In this document: piece after piece, positions 22,780-35,300 of the stretch
Layout of the letters: each line of letters opens with the position of its first letter
Position numbering within the stretch: the stretch's first letter is position 1
NCBI RefSeq assembly: GCF_008831285.2
Contig: NC_045138.2
Coordinates: 23,595,934-23,659,933, forward strand
Origin: Nymphaea colorata
Taxonomy: Eukaryota > Streptophyta > Magnoliopsida > Nymphaeales > Nymphaeaceae
Length of the DNA: 64,000 bases
Direction of reading: 5' to 3'
The notes under the pieces: model-generated
What the model was told of the DNA's origin: nothing
Databases searched by the model: none
Seen by the model: only the letters and a program-made list of their open reading frames with translations
Made by a program: the position numbers and the translations under genes

Positions 22780-24165
22780 CTTCATCAATAATGTTATCAA
22801 CTAGATTTACACCTATGAGATAATTATATAGAAAATGACATGATAAAATGATACATGTTTGTGTGTCACATGAGCAGACTTGCTCTATAGAACTAGCTAT
22901 AATAGGAAATCTCTTTTTTAAAATGCCAAAAAATCTTTCAATGACATTACTTAAAGTAGCATGTCAATGATTATACAACTTCTTTTCATTCTATGGGCCT
23001 TGTTTGAAATATTCTTTTAAATGATACCATATGCCTTTTGAAATGAGTAACAAGTTCACTCTTTAATGGAAAGACAACATCAACATGATAATATTTACCC
23101 AAAAAAATTAAAATAAAGTGACATTGTTGAGTTTATATTCACAACAATACTACACATATAACTTTGAAATGATAATTATCTTTAGGAATTCTTAATTGAT
23201 CTTCTCTTGTCAAAATATTTTTTATTATTCATAAACCAAAAATAGTTCTTTCCCATCTAACTAATAAATAGGTAAATTTCATATTGAAAGAACATGCTAC
23301 TAATATATTTTGAGTTGAATGGTCTTTCCAAACCATGATATCTTGGTGCACCATTGAAAGATACTCTAAGGCAAACATGTGTTCCATCAAGGGTAGCCCA
23401 ACCAATGAAGAAAGAGCTGGCTTGTGGAGCTTACTCATCTTTCCAAAGATGTAGGGGGTTCCCAACATCATGTAGTGTCTCCTTTAAGAAGAAAGGATTG
23501 CTGTTGTGAGTGATCATGCTTGATAGAGAATGATGGATCTTGCATCAACACAATTTTGAAATGCACATTAATTTAAATGACAGGTTTAGAAGATTATCAA
23601 ATATAAAAACTTAATTATTTTTGTACTTGAAATACAGATAAAACCTACTATTTCATAAACTTTCATTCAACGCAGTTGATCCATCGAATTGTTGTTTCAA
23701 CTTTTTTTAATAGTGAATTATAGATCTCAAAATGTATTGGAAATACTGAGATATTGTCTCTATGGACTATTGAAACCAAAATTGAACTGAACAATGTTCA
23801 TATGTAAGAGATAACATTAGGAGAAAAAAGATAACTTGCTCTTCTACTTTGCAGTGCATGGTACTATGTTGTCCACCATCACTTTGAAGAGTGTAACATA
23901 ATTATTTGACAGTTGTTGTCCCCGTGCGTGTCATGTTGTGATGTTATATATCATATTTTAGGTTATATATTATTTGATCTTTAACCTTTTGTGTTTCTTC
24001 AAATGATAATCCAATTGATTGAATGTTTTCTTTGATGATGTCTTCGGTGAATGAAATAGTAAATAATATAACCTAAATTGGAGCTAAAACTTGTTCTTGA
24101 GCGATCAATTCTTCTTGAAATGTCATCCATGCTATTAAAGCTCTCTTGTTGAGACGTCTCATGTT
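22780..24165 (-). pseudogene. PIF/Harbinger transposase (DDE_Tnp_4) remnant
   Basis: Pieces in several minus-strand frames follow the family order. Near 24160-24080 an N-terminal frame reads MRRLNKRALIAWMTFQEEL. Near 23860-23720 comes EEQVIFFLLMLSL ... STETISQYFQYILR, matching the block before the catalytic core. Near 23400-23370 it reads ATLDGTHVC, with the first catalytic Asp, followed by NILVACSFNMKFTYLL in another frame (23229-23471). Near 22960-22900 it reads NVIERFFGILKKRFPI, the C-terminal signature. The final HN of the family is Tyr-Asn here. Stops and frameshifts throughout show a dead copy. The transposase family cuts and pastes elements with 3-bp TTA/TAA target duplications. Confidence 0.78.
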
Positions 24166-26075
24166 TTCTAAGACAATCAAAATAATATTATGCATAAGAA
24201 CTATCATTTATTATGATACGTTTTAGTACAATCATAGTGGTTAGTAATCAAACAAAGTATAAGAAACTATATATGACAATTGCAAATACAAAAAACAGCA
24301 AACACATGAAACAAAGCAAGTAAAAAAAAAGCCACTAGAAGGTTTAATGATTCTTGCTTACAATTGTTAGACAAGGGATAAAAACCAAGAAGTGGGTGGT
24401 GAGACTGAATCTAACCTATACAATGGATTAAGAAATTATAATATGAACTAATATTAGCTTCACATATAACTGCAACTAACAATTAAACTAACAAGAAATA
24501 CCAATTGAAAAAGGGTAAGGAAAAGACACAAAGCTGAGATCAAAATAAATAAATAAATAGTTTTATATTTATATAAAAAACAAAACAAGTGTCATATGAC
24601 AACACTAAGGCCATTCTCGCTTTGATAAATGATTAATGAAACCAAAACTTGCTGATAGGAATGCTTGCTAGGAAGGTTGTAAAGATACATTTTTAAACTT
24701 AATATAAAAATGTTCTTCCTCATATTTCTCACCAACTCATCATATTTATTGGCAGGTTCAACTTCTAATATTATATTATATTTATCAAAAGCGAAAACCT
24801 GAATTTAAATTTTTTCACTATTGCCATCTTATCTACTTGTTTTGTCTTCCCAGCATCTTGGCCGTATAGAGCTTCTAATCTAAGATCATATTTCTTGTGC
24901 GAGCCAAACATAACAGCACCTACTTTAGGAATTTTCAGCATCAAAATTTTACGACAATTAGTACCTTCCATTTGGAATGAACACGTAGTTAGCATGCATT
25001 AGTTTACATTTGAGAGAGAGACATGGCTGCACTGTAACTGTCTCTTAATCTCTCCAACAACATAAATTTCAAAGTGAAAGTCCCTTGAAATGGGAAGGAA
25101 AATCGACCTTTGAACCATTATCATATTTTGTGACATATTTGTAAGGACAATAAACAATTGTGAGAAATACTGCATAAATCATGGGGCAAGCAGCAAGTTC
25201 TTAGATGACATCTAACACTTTGAAGCTTGAGAATGTAGAAAAGCATTGGAAAATCATCAGTAGAGGAAAAGCAAAAAACACTATACATGATTTAAATCAG
25301 CAAAAACTGCTTCAAGTGCACTTTTTCTTTTCCAAATAAATACAAACCACATAAAAGTTTTAGATAAAGTATGCTTTGAATGAAAAACAATAATTCTTGT
25401 ATGCTTCTATATGAAATCCTATGACCATTGCCCGATTTTCCCCCACCTCTGTGCCCAATTTTGCCATAACATATTCAACATATTTCATCATTCATTTGTG
25501 TAGCCGTTGACAGCCGGCACACCTCCAGTTGTCAAAAGAAGCTACTGGAAGAAGACAACACCCTATTTTGCCATAAAATCTGGTTGAATTTTTTCTTAGC
25601 ATTTCCTCCATGTTCCATGAGATTCATGCATGCAAAAGGAAGGAGTAGCTATTAGCGGTTAAGGTTTACCCACTTCTATCATTTAGCCATTTCCAATTGA
25701 TTCAATGTGTGCATTTATGAGTGTTGATATTTGAGAATGGTAACATATTAAGCATGTTAAATTCTTGTTTTTTTTTGTTTATTCAGGATGCATAATGTTC
25801 TTAAATACTCTACCTTGTTTTTGGGCTTTACCACTAACCATTTTATCGTAATGTCTGGAAATTGCTTTATTGAATGGAGATGGGGGAAAATGAACTTATC
25901 TAAAGGGAACAAATATCTATGAGCAATTGTGAAGTGAGGGAGTTGAAATCAAGTTGAAGGTTTATCTTTAGAGAATAATGTCAGTTCTAATTGAAATGAA
26001 ATGTCACATGTCTTAGGTTAAACAATCTTTGTAAATAAGTTAGATTGATGTCCTAATAATCAAATTTTTATGTAA
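24166..26075. other. AT-rich spacer; one unrecognised short frame
   Basis: Mostly non-coding. A 74-codon minus-strand frame (24995-24771) has protein-like composition (HKKYDLRLEALYGQDAGKTK) but matches no family I recognise; it could be a captured exon fragment. Nothing else stands out. Confidence 0.4.
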
Positions 26076-26249
26076 GGTTATAAAGTGACGATGAGCCATC
26101 TACGTACTAGCTGTTGCATTGTAGATGTGGACAATTAGCACCGGTTTGAACCATAGGACTTGGGTTATAAGGTGACGATGAGCCATCTACGTACTAGCTG
26201 TTGCATTGTAGATGTGGACAAGTAGCACCGGTTTGAACCATAGGACTTG
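26076..26249. repeat. 87-bp tandem duplication (2 copies)
   Basis: Copies 26076-26162 and 26163-26249 differ at only a handful of positions; both contain GTGACGATGAGCCATCTACG and GCACCGGTTTGAACCATAGG. The high identity suggests a recent event. Confidence 0.95.
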
Positions 26250-26528
26250 GATCAAACATGGTAGACTCTTTTATGGATGTGAAAATTGGTTGTGGACTAA
26301 ATAGAGATGAACATGTGATTTACCTTAAAAGTTTCTTTATACGAAGTAACACACACATATCCTGCCTAAGCAGGGCAGAACTAGGATTTTTTTCAGGGGC
26401 GGGCCAAATGGTTTGCGAGTCGAGCCAAGAGGAGCGACATGTCAGGTCAAGAGGAGCGACGGGTAAGGCCAAACTAAAAAAAATTGATTTTTTAATATAA
26501 AAAAATTTCTTGTGCTCACCCGGGCCAT

Positions 26529-27398
26529 TAGGGCTGGGCATCGGGCCGGCCCAGCCTACTAAAAATATAAAATCCAAGCCTGGTATTGAAAACGGGTCAG
26601 CCCGAGACCTGGCCCGTTTTTAAATGGGTCGGGCCGGGCCCTTGCAAAATCGGGCCTCGGGCTTTGATTTATACCCAAGGCCTGGCCCGGCCCGGCCCAA
26701 TTATTAATGAGCTGGGCCGAGCTTTTTCGGGCCGAACCACACCAATTTCTTCTCTCTCATTGACTTTTTAGTTTTACCCTGCTGCCGTGAAGGGCATCCG
26801 AGCAAGCGGGTGCCCCTTTCTGTGGATCGTGCGTGAGTAAGACTGGCTGCCGAAGGAGGATTTGACGGCAAGGGCCTAGTGGTGACCTAGTGCGAGCAGA
26901 TGAATGTCCTCTCTCATCCCTCCATTGGCGGCTTCTTCACGCACTGCGATTGGAACTCCACTACCGAGGGCATATGACCTGCGCTTCCTCACTTTTGCCA
27001 TTGTCGTAGACCAAAGTTGCAACAACAAAATGATATGGAGATGGTGGGCAGGGAGAAAATAGCGGCGATGGTGAGGAAGGTGATGAATTTAGAAAGGAAG
27101 GACAATAAGGAAATGAGGTGGAGAGGCAGGGAGTTCAATGGCAACGTGAAGTAGTCGTGAATGAAGAACAACGAAAGACCCTAACATAAGTTTATTTTCA
27201 AAAAAAAAAAAATTATCGTCGGGCTTCCCGGGCCCCCGACGATCAAAGTCGCAGGCCCGAGCCCGGTCCGTTGGTTACCAGGCCGGGTCGAGCCCATTAA
27301 TATAAGCCCGATAATCAAATTTTCAAGGCCCGAGCCCGGGTCCGTGTCGGGCCAGGTACCGGGTATCCGACCGTGGCCCGGCCCGGTGCCCAGGCTTA
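26529..27398. mobile_element. GC-rich hAT-like element
   Basis: The left end reads TAGGGCTGGGCATCGGGCC; the right end reverse-complemented reads TAAGCCTGGGCACCGGGCC, a terminal inverted repeat with three or four mismatches. Flanks 26521-26528 (CGGGCCAT) and 27399-27406 (CGGTCAAT) agree at 6 of 8 positions, compatible with an aged 8-bp hAT target duplication. Both subterminal regions (about 200 bp each) are arrays of GGCCCGGCCC words. The middle (about 26770-27180) is a different, moderately GC-rich sequence with no transposase. The element is 870 bp and non-autonomous. Confidence 0.72.
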
Positions 27399-27406
27399 CG
27401 GTCAAT

Positions 27407-29172
27407 TTTCTTTTACTTTCTCAAGTATTCACAAACTTTGATGTGGACGTCACTTGTTTTTACTCCAACGCTACCTTTGGCCACAAAAATGGATTTGGAT
27501 CTGACAAGTCCGGTCACGCCAGAACAGGCAACTCACGTTGTCAGATCCGAGTAAAGTCGAGGGTATATGTTTCCCAGTCCACTGCTACCATATAACCCAA
27601 ACCTGATCTCTGATTCTCTAGATAATCAATTTACATCCCTGAGATTGAGAAGACTATCTGTATCCAATGTTTTATGCTCATGAAACTATAATGGATTTGA
27701 ATACTAGTCGGGTTTGAAATGGAACCCATCAAAAAGTATAATTAGCTATTTGTCTAAATATATATGTAGTTATGAGGGATATAATCAGTTTGGATTGAGG
27801 TTGGATCCATCTTTCACTGACTTTAATTACATCTTTCACTGACTTTAATTATAATCGGATCTGGATTAAGACTTGGATTCCAACCTTGATTCTAAAATCG
27901 AATTTGCATCCAACTAGCACCTTGACAAATATCAGATTTGATAATTCGGTTGAATCCTCATCAGATCTCAGTCGGATATAAAATTCAGAGTGTAATTCAG
28001 AGTGTTGATTATGAATTTGTATGACAAATCTGATTCAGAACTGTTTACCAGATCCAACTAAATAAATTCAAAATTGAACCACATATCTAATCGATTTACA
28101 TCTTCCCAACGCCAAAAATGTTGTCGTCCAGTTGCTTTCTAATTTCTTCTATTTTCAACCAATCTCATCCCTATAATTGTCGGGATAAATTCTCAGCAAA
28201 TCTAAAACTTAAAAACCAAGACTACTCTTTATTTAACGCCTCGTTGGTTGTCGTATAAAACTAGACTTGTTTAAATTTGGTTGGGTTCAACTACATAAAA
28301 GTGGTTCAATCGTAGTTGAATTGGTAAATTGAGTGGACAAGTTAAACAAGTTAAAGGAATCAAGACAGGTTAACATAAATGAGTTAAGCAAGTCAGGTTA
28401 GAGCTCGACAGTGTGTAGTCCAGTTCAGCTTGAGCATGTTCTATTGTGCTCAGCTTGAGTTCTAGCCGGCGTCAAATTTGAGCCAAGCTGGAGCTCAATT
28501 TAGCTTAATCGACAGAATAGGAATTGTCAAGCTGCTGATTCAGAGAATTGTCTGATGCAATGGTTCAGCTGATTCGTTTGTGAATCAGGCAAATAAAAAA
28601 AATTCTTATAAAAGATAAATGGATATTATACATATTATATATATATAATAATTAAAAATAAGAAATTCTTCAAACTATTTAAAATTAATTAAAAAATAAA
28701 ACACATGGCAGTCTTGGGTCAGCCACCGAATCAAATTGATTTAACCTGATTCAATTCAAATCAGCTGAATCTGTATCATTGGATCAACCCAATAGCAGTC
28801 TGCCATTGGGACATCCATATCCACATCCTGCAGTGCCTAGGGTCAGCAACCAAGTGCATATTTTAGTTCACAGGTGTTGTTTGTTAGACTTACTAACACA
28901 TGATTCACAAACCAAATCTATTCAAGAAGAAAATTATAAATAAAGCCATGTCCTCAAAAATGTTTCTTGAAAGAGAGGATGATACAACTCCAATCAACCT
29001 TCCTGTTTCATTCGGCTCCTAAAGGATCCAAAATATGTAAGGTTGTCTGGCCAGGAACTGATCCCGATTCTTGTTTTTTTTTATTAAAGCGGTCTACCCA
29101 TATACTAGAAAGAACTAGAGATTCAGTGAGGAAACAAAAAGAAAATGAAGCACGCACAAAAGATGTTGACAT
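27407..29172. other. Spacer with degenerate dispersed repeats, no gene
   Basis: Contains GGATCTGATT/ATCGGATTT-type words (27600-28080), a GAGCTTGAGC-type stretch at about 28380-28510 resembling the hAT-like repeats elsewhere, and repeated GCTGATTCA words (28530-28790). No element boundaries were fixed. Confidence 0.45.
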
Positions 29173-29305
29173 GTTTAAATGAATAACTTGAGGGGGTAAT
29201 TTTTGACATGTTTGAATAACTGGAATTTTCAGAAAAATAAGTTTTCCGAAAACAGTTTTTTCATATTTGAGTGAAAAATTACCCCCTCAAGTTATTCATT
29301 TAAAC
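29173..29305. repeat. Perfect 32-bp inverted repeat with 69-bp loop
   Basis: The arm 29173-29204 (GTTTAAATGAATAACTTGAG...) is exactly complementary to 29274-29305. The arms contain a G5/C5 run in the middle. It may be the core of a small foldback element; the surrounding 29200-29610 is AT-rich and repeats ATTTTTGACATG-like words. Confidence 0.92.
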
Positions 29306-30843
29306 AACAGTTATATATAAGATGTTTTTCAAAACTCATGAAAAGAACCATTTGCACAAAAGCAAGTTTTTGAAAAATATATTTTTTAATATCTCGTCCA
29401 AACACTGCCCAGGTTTTGTTTTTGCTTTTTTTTAAATCATGACTTAGAATCTTAGATATTAATCTAAAAAGATTAGGTTTTTGGGAAAGCTACAAAACTC
29501 ACTTTGAACAAGAAGCCTGAAAACCGCCCTCTCCCCACTTTTTGACACGTTCGTAAAAAATGAGTTTTTGACATGTGGGAGTCCAAACACCAAAACCAGT
29601 TCATCCAAATACTAAAGTAAGGTTTTATTATTATTATTATTATTGCCAATTGTTTTTTGTGTTTTTGTCAATTGCATTTTTCAGCATAAACGATGTACCT
29701 GTTAATTATTTTTGCAGCTAAGGAAGCCCCCTCTTTGTTTAGCAAGAATATTCAGTTGAATTTAACTTCAACTTGTAATATTTTAATTACATCTAATTGG
29801 CACTTAGTGTGGTGGATTATGTGATGATCATCTTAATGGAATCGTGTAAAAGCAGCCGGGGCACTAGTTAAAATACTGACAATCTCTTTCTTTCCTCTTG
29901 GTGCCTTTTTCTAAATTTACATGATCAAATTAGCGGAATGGCTTTAGGAAAATTGTTTTTGGCACCCTTAGAATACACGGTAACTTCATTCACTAGTCCT
30001 GGAAATTGGAGTTAAGACCTTCAAGTTCAAAGCCAATCTGATAAAAGGAGGCTCTATCTCTTCACATAATCTGACAGATTAGGTTAACCCAACCTCAGAT
30101 TTCCAACTGAAAAATGAAAGGTTAGCAGATAGCCAATTTATAAGGCTTTCGTTTCTCAACATATAATTTTCTTCTCAACAAACAGAATCTACCTACACAT
30201 TCTTTATCCTCCATTTATTATGAAATAATGTCTCAATCTTGGCATTGTTACATGTTAGTTTTGTACACCTGGCAACAACCAAGGATACTTCTTTTGCACA
30301 GACAGCAGACAATTTGCCTAAAAGCTTACATATCAAAATAAAGAGCTTAGTGTCTCACAATTCATTTGAAAATTTAGAATACAAAGCAATATAGCCTGGT
30401 GATTTTATTTTAGTGATATGAAAGTATATATTAGATGAATGGCAAAAGACTATTTTCAGAGTTTGACTGAATCATGTTGTTTGTGATTGCAGAACAAGGG
30501 CCATTCTACCTTTTCTGGTTGCTGATGTTGTAACTCTTGTGCATCCATGCTTCAATTCACTACACAGATGCACTAACAAAGTAAATGTTCCATTCATGCA
30601 TATGGAGGCGATCAATATGAGCTCGTCATCAAGGCCATTCAAGATCATTTCAAGGTTAAAGAATAAGGTTGCAGCAACAAAGGGAGTCTTTGCTGTATGT
30701 GAACCCTTTCCTGCAGATAGACCACTGTGGTTCCCCAGGTCATTTCGATATAGTCGTTGTGCATTCCAAAGCAGCCAATGGTCTGCTTTCCAAATTTAGC
30801 TTGAAAAATGGAAGGTGGTATTTGCAGAAAGCTAGGGGAAGTG
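29306..30843. other. AT-rich spacer, no gene recognised
   Basis: Two overlapping short frames at 30539-30902 on the plus strand follow a splice-acceptor-like TTTGTGATTGCAG at about 30480-30492, but neither is recognisable. Confidence 0.4.
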
Positions 30844-30993
30844 AATATGGAGGTTCAGAGCAGTGGGAAGAAGTACGAAAACAGTCCCATCGCTGGAGGT
30901 GATGGTTCTTGGAGGGGAAGTTAATATGGAGGTTCAGAGAAGTGGGAAGAAGTATGAAAAAGGTCCCATCGCTGGAGGTGATGGTTCTTGGGA
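30844..30993. repeat. 79-bp tandem duplication (2 copies)
   Basis: Copies start at 30844 and 30923; both read AATATGGAGGTTCAGAG(C/A)AGTGGGAAGAAGTA and end in TCGCTGGAGGTGATGGTTCTTGG. Confidence 0.92.
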
Positions 30994-31171
30994 ACATGAT
31001 GCCAGCCAATAGCTAATTTTCAAGAGGTAGAGGTGATGCTGTAAATGAGAATGTGGAGGTTCTAGTTGGAGAAAATGAGATTGAGAAGAAGTCCACCATG
31101 TACATTGGTAGATAATGCGAGAGCCTATCTTTCAGTGGATAGCAGATGTGGAGGGGATGATAGCATGATAA

Positions 31172-31459
31172 AAAAAAGTTGGATCAGGAAGTGAAAGAGG
31201 AGGCCTCAGAGGGAGGTGGAGGAGAAACCAATCTTTTGATAGTGAGGACGATGGGGCGAATGACCGCCGTTTTCTGCAAGGTTGGAGTAAGACAGGTTGG
31301 ATGTCTCAGGAAGAGGAAGATAATGACAATTCTAACGAGGAAAGTGAAGGGGAAGAGGGGAAAAGGAAGCTTACTGGCAATTCCAGACGGACTGGAATTA
31401 GGGACAGATACAGTAGAGTCCTGGATACAAGAGATGAATTGATAAGCCAGATGGTTTGA
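31172..31459 (+). other. Unrecognised acidic/basic open frame, possible exon relic
   Basis: A 95-codon plus-strand frame without stops. It reads as low-complexity but protein-like: Arg/Gly-rich at the start, then SFDSEDDGANDRR, QEEEDNDNSNEESEGEEGKR and finally RTGIRDRYSRVLDTRDELIS. The only in-frame Met is at 31301, so if coding it would be an internal or terminal exon. Two other frames over the same bases are also open, which weakens the case. No family is recognised. Confidence 0.22.
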
Positions 31460-32387
31460 TCTGAGTGAGAGACACTCATTAAGTAACTCCATTTCTGCTG
31501 TCTTGACTGTCCTCTGCAAGACAGGTGCGCCACTTCGCGCCTTGAGCTCCATCAGTCAGTCCGCACTGCCATTACTTAAATGGCTCCCCTGTCTCTGAGG
31601 GTGATGATATTTGGGACATTATCTATGGTTGCATCTGCTTTGCAAACCAGATCTGTGACAGTTTTCTGCATGGGCCCAGTCTTCTTCACTCCACTTGAAG
31701 CTTTTGAAAGTGGCCACACAAGAATACCAAACTGCTGCGTTTACTAGTTACAGTATGAACAACATCGGAGGAGACTTTGCATCTGTTCTACAGTTGGATT
31801 TCTTGTTCGATCGAGGACCAAGGGATTCTATTTTTGCCAAATTTCAAAGACATCCACTTCCAAACCGCATAGCAACTTTACATTCGAAGAGAATGTTCAG
31901 TGACAGGCGACATAAAGGAACCAACTGGATCTCTGCAAAAGCTTTACTTAACCAAATGCTTCTGAACAAGCAAGCTCTGCCATATCTCCTTCAACTCAGT
32001 TTCCAGATTTCACTTTTGTCCTTTTTATCAAGCTTTGATTACACTTTATTATATATGGATAAAAGCTTTTGATGGGAAGGAGGTTATTTGTTATGCTTAT
32101 GCAGTTGCATGAGAGGGTCGTGACATGAAACGCCCTGCCTTATAAGCCCATAAGACGGAAGGTGGTCAGACCCAATTGGAAAAAATTGCAACACAAGAAG
32201 CCTTAATATGAAGTTTCTAAATACCAGAAATAAAGAAAATGAAATTTTTTTCAAAAACATACATAAAAAAAATGTTCAATAATAAAATACATACTGTACC
32301 TTTACATATTGATATAGCAAAAATCAAAGGCTTACAAGTCATGGACATAAAGGGATACTAGAAAATTTCATCCAAATGAATGATTAT
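31460..32387. other. Spacer with one unrecognised 125-codon frame
   Basis: The plus-strand frame 31695-32072 (125 codons, ATG start) has ordinary amino-acid composition but no recognisable motif. It may be chance or part of an unidentified repeat. Nothing else is visible. Confidence 0.3.
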
Positions 32388-35300
32388 GATTAACTCAACT
32401 TTAGCAGCACAAAAAAACTAAATAGGTTATGTTAATCATGAACAAAAGTTTAGTACTCTTTTTTTAATGCCAAACCTATGTTGAAGCTACTTCTTTCAAA
32501 ATTTGGCTACTTTTTTATTCTCTTTGAAACAGGGAAGTGGGAAGGAGAAGATCCAAAGCATTACCCTCCCTGGTGCTGCCTGGAGACATAACAAATAATA
32601 ATAACTCAAGCATGATGCTTTTGCACCATTGAGTAGCCTCAGGATTCTCCACATTAATCATTGTGGATTATTAAAACTCCATAAGAATATCAGATGGCTA
32701 CAAATACAACTTTCTTTATTTGCAAACACAGCCGAATATCAAACATGACAAAATAGTGGGGCTGAGTACTCTTATGACAAGGTGGAGACCATGGGATGTA
32801 ATGAATACAATCTAGAGAAACCTGCAGTCCTCCAACTACACTTACGCTCCACGCTAGGAAACATCTTGCGTCCAACTAAGGGGGTTAGTCATGCTTGCCT
32901 ATAAATAAGAAAATTCATTTGATGTGACAAATTGCCTAATTCATACTTGTAGAGGTTGCACGAATTCAAGCTTCACTTAATTATGATGCCCCAACTGATA
33001 TTACTACTTGATGTAGATCAAATATCATGCCGATTACCATGTTACTACATTCTTGACAATTATATTGATTAACTGATTACACTAAGTGTAAATAATGGTA
33101 AACAACCATAATTTGTTTTGGCAATAGAAATTGAAACGGGAAAGGTTACACTATCCAAAAAACATAATACAGCTTGTGCATAATAATTTGCGGAAACTTT
33201 AGACCATTATGAGGAAGAGTTTGTCGGTGACATCTATGAATCCAGTAAACTATAGCAAAATAAAATCGATAGGTAGAATAATAAACTCATGTACCACCAC
33301 ATACTGAGGTAGTTAGAACAAAACCTGACATTCTCAAACACCAACGCATGCATGAATACTTTGTGGAATTGTCTCTAAAGATAGATAGGAATTAAGGCAT
33401 AGTTCTATAGCTGAAGTTGAAGAACAACGCTTTCTAGGACTCAAAGGCAAAGTGAAAAGAAACGCCGGACATCCAGACATATTGAATAGATGCAACAATC
33501 GTTAAGAAATTGAGAACGTTAAGCTACAAAAGAAAGAAAGTTGAATTATCAACAACCAACACAAATCAATTTGTTTTACAAACCAAAATTAATGAAACAA
33601 AGTGAACAAACAAACAATGTGTCGGATATGGAGAGATAAAAAAGAATGAAGCGGTCAAATCCATTTAGAAAATGGATTGATCCACATTGCTTCACTCTAA
33701 TCACCTTACCTCCATATCCTCAGGTGTTTATGGTGTTGTGACAGTCTCGGCAACCCCTGTTGTGTCTTAAATAATAGTAGCAGATTCATGCACAAGCATA
33801 GGAGATGGAGCAGGAGCATTCGGCTTCTTTCTTGGAGGTGAAGCATTAGCCCTCCTCCTCCTGGTTAAAGGAAGCCTCCTTCCTTCAGTCTTCGTTCCTG
33901 CAGCCCCAGTCCCTTATTCTGCCCTTTTTCTTCTTCTTCCTCTCCTCGTCTACTATTCACAGGTGTTTTCCCTTCGCACGCGAAGAGATTGCAGGCTGAC
34001 ATGCCGCTGGGAGTGAACTTACTGGAAGAGGAGATTCGTTCCACTGATAATATTTCAACATTTTTTGAAAAAGTTTTCAGAGACTGAAGAAAGGAAGCTT
34101 CCTTTAACCAGAAGGAGGAGGGCTAATGCTCCGCCTCCAAGAGAGGAGCCGAATGCTCCTGCTCCATCTCCCACGCCTGTGCCTGAATCTGCTGTTGTTG
34201 TTGAAGACAGAACATGGGTTGTCGAGACTGCAACAACACCATAAGCACCTGAGAAGGTGGAGGTAAGGTGATCAAAGTGAAGCAAGGTGGATCAATCCAT
34301 TTTCTGATTGGATTTGACCGCTTCATTCTTTTTTATCTCTCCATATCCGACACACTGTTTGTTTGTTCACTTTGTTTCATTAATTTTGGTTTGTACGACA
34401 AATTGATTTGTGTTGGTTGTTGATAATTCAATTTTCTTTCTTCTGTAGCTTAACGTTCTCAATTTCTTAACGATTGTTGCATCTATTCAATATGTTTGGA
34501 TGTCTGGCGTCTCTTTTCACTTTGCCTTTGAGTCCTGGAAAGTGTTGTTCTTCAACTTCAGTTATAGAACTATGCCTCAATTCCTGTCTATCTTTAGAGG
34601 CAATTCCACAACGTATTCGTGCATGCGTTGGTGCTTGAAAATGTCAGGTTTTGTTCTAACTACCTCAGTATGTGGTGGTACATGAGTTTATTATTCTGCC
34701 TATCAATTTTATTTTACTATAGTTTGCTGGATTCATAGATGTCATAGACAAACTCTTCCTCATAATGGTCTAAAGTTTCCGCAAAATATTATGCACAAGC
34801 TGTATTACGTTTTGGGATGGTGTAACATTTCCCGTTTCAATTTCTATTGCCAAAACAGATTATGGTTTTTTACCATTATTTACACCTAGTGTAATCAGTT
34901 AATCAATATAATTGTCAAGAATATAGTAACATGGTAATCGACATGATATTTGATCTACATCATGTAGTAATATCAGTTGGGGCATCATAATTAAGTGAAG
35001 CTTGAATTCGTGCAACCTCTACAAGTATGAATTAGGTAATTTGTCACATCAAATGAATTTTCTTATTTATAGGCAAGCATGACTACCCCCATAGTTGGAC
35101 GCAAGATGTTTCCTAATGTGGAGCGTAAGTGTCGTTGGAGGACTGCAAGTTTCTCTAGATTGTATTCATCACATCCCATAGTCTCCACCTTGTCATAAGA
35201 GTACTCAGCCCCACTATTTTGTCATGTTTGATCTTCGGCTGTGTTTGCAAATAAAGAAAGTTGTATTTGTAGCCATCTGATATTCTTAAGGAGTTTTAAT

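Noticed and set aside
27610-28080. GGATCTGATT-rich stretch as a bounded MITE
   Set aside because: Terminal inverted repeats and target duplications could not be located.
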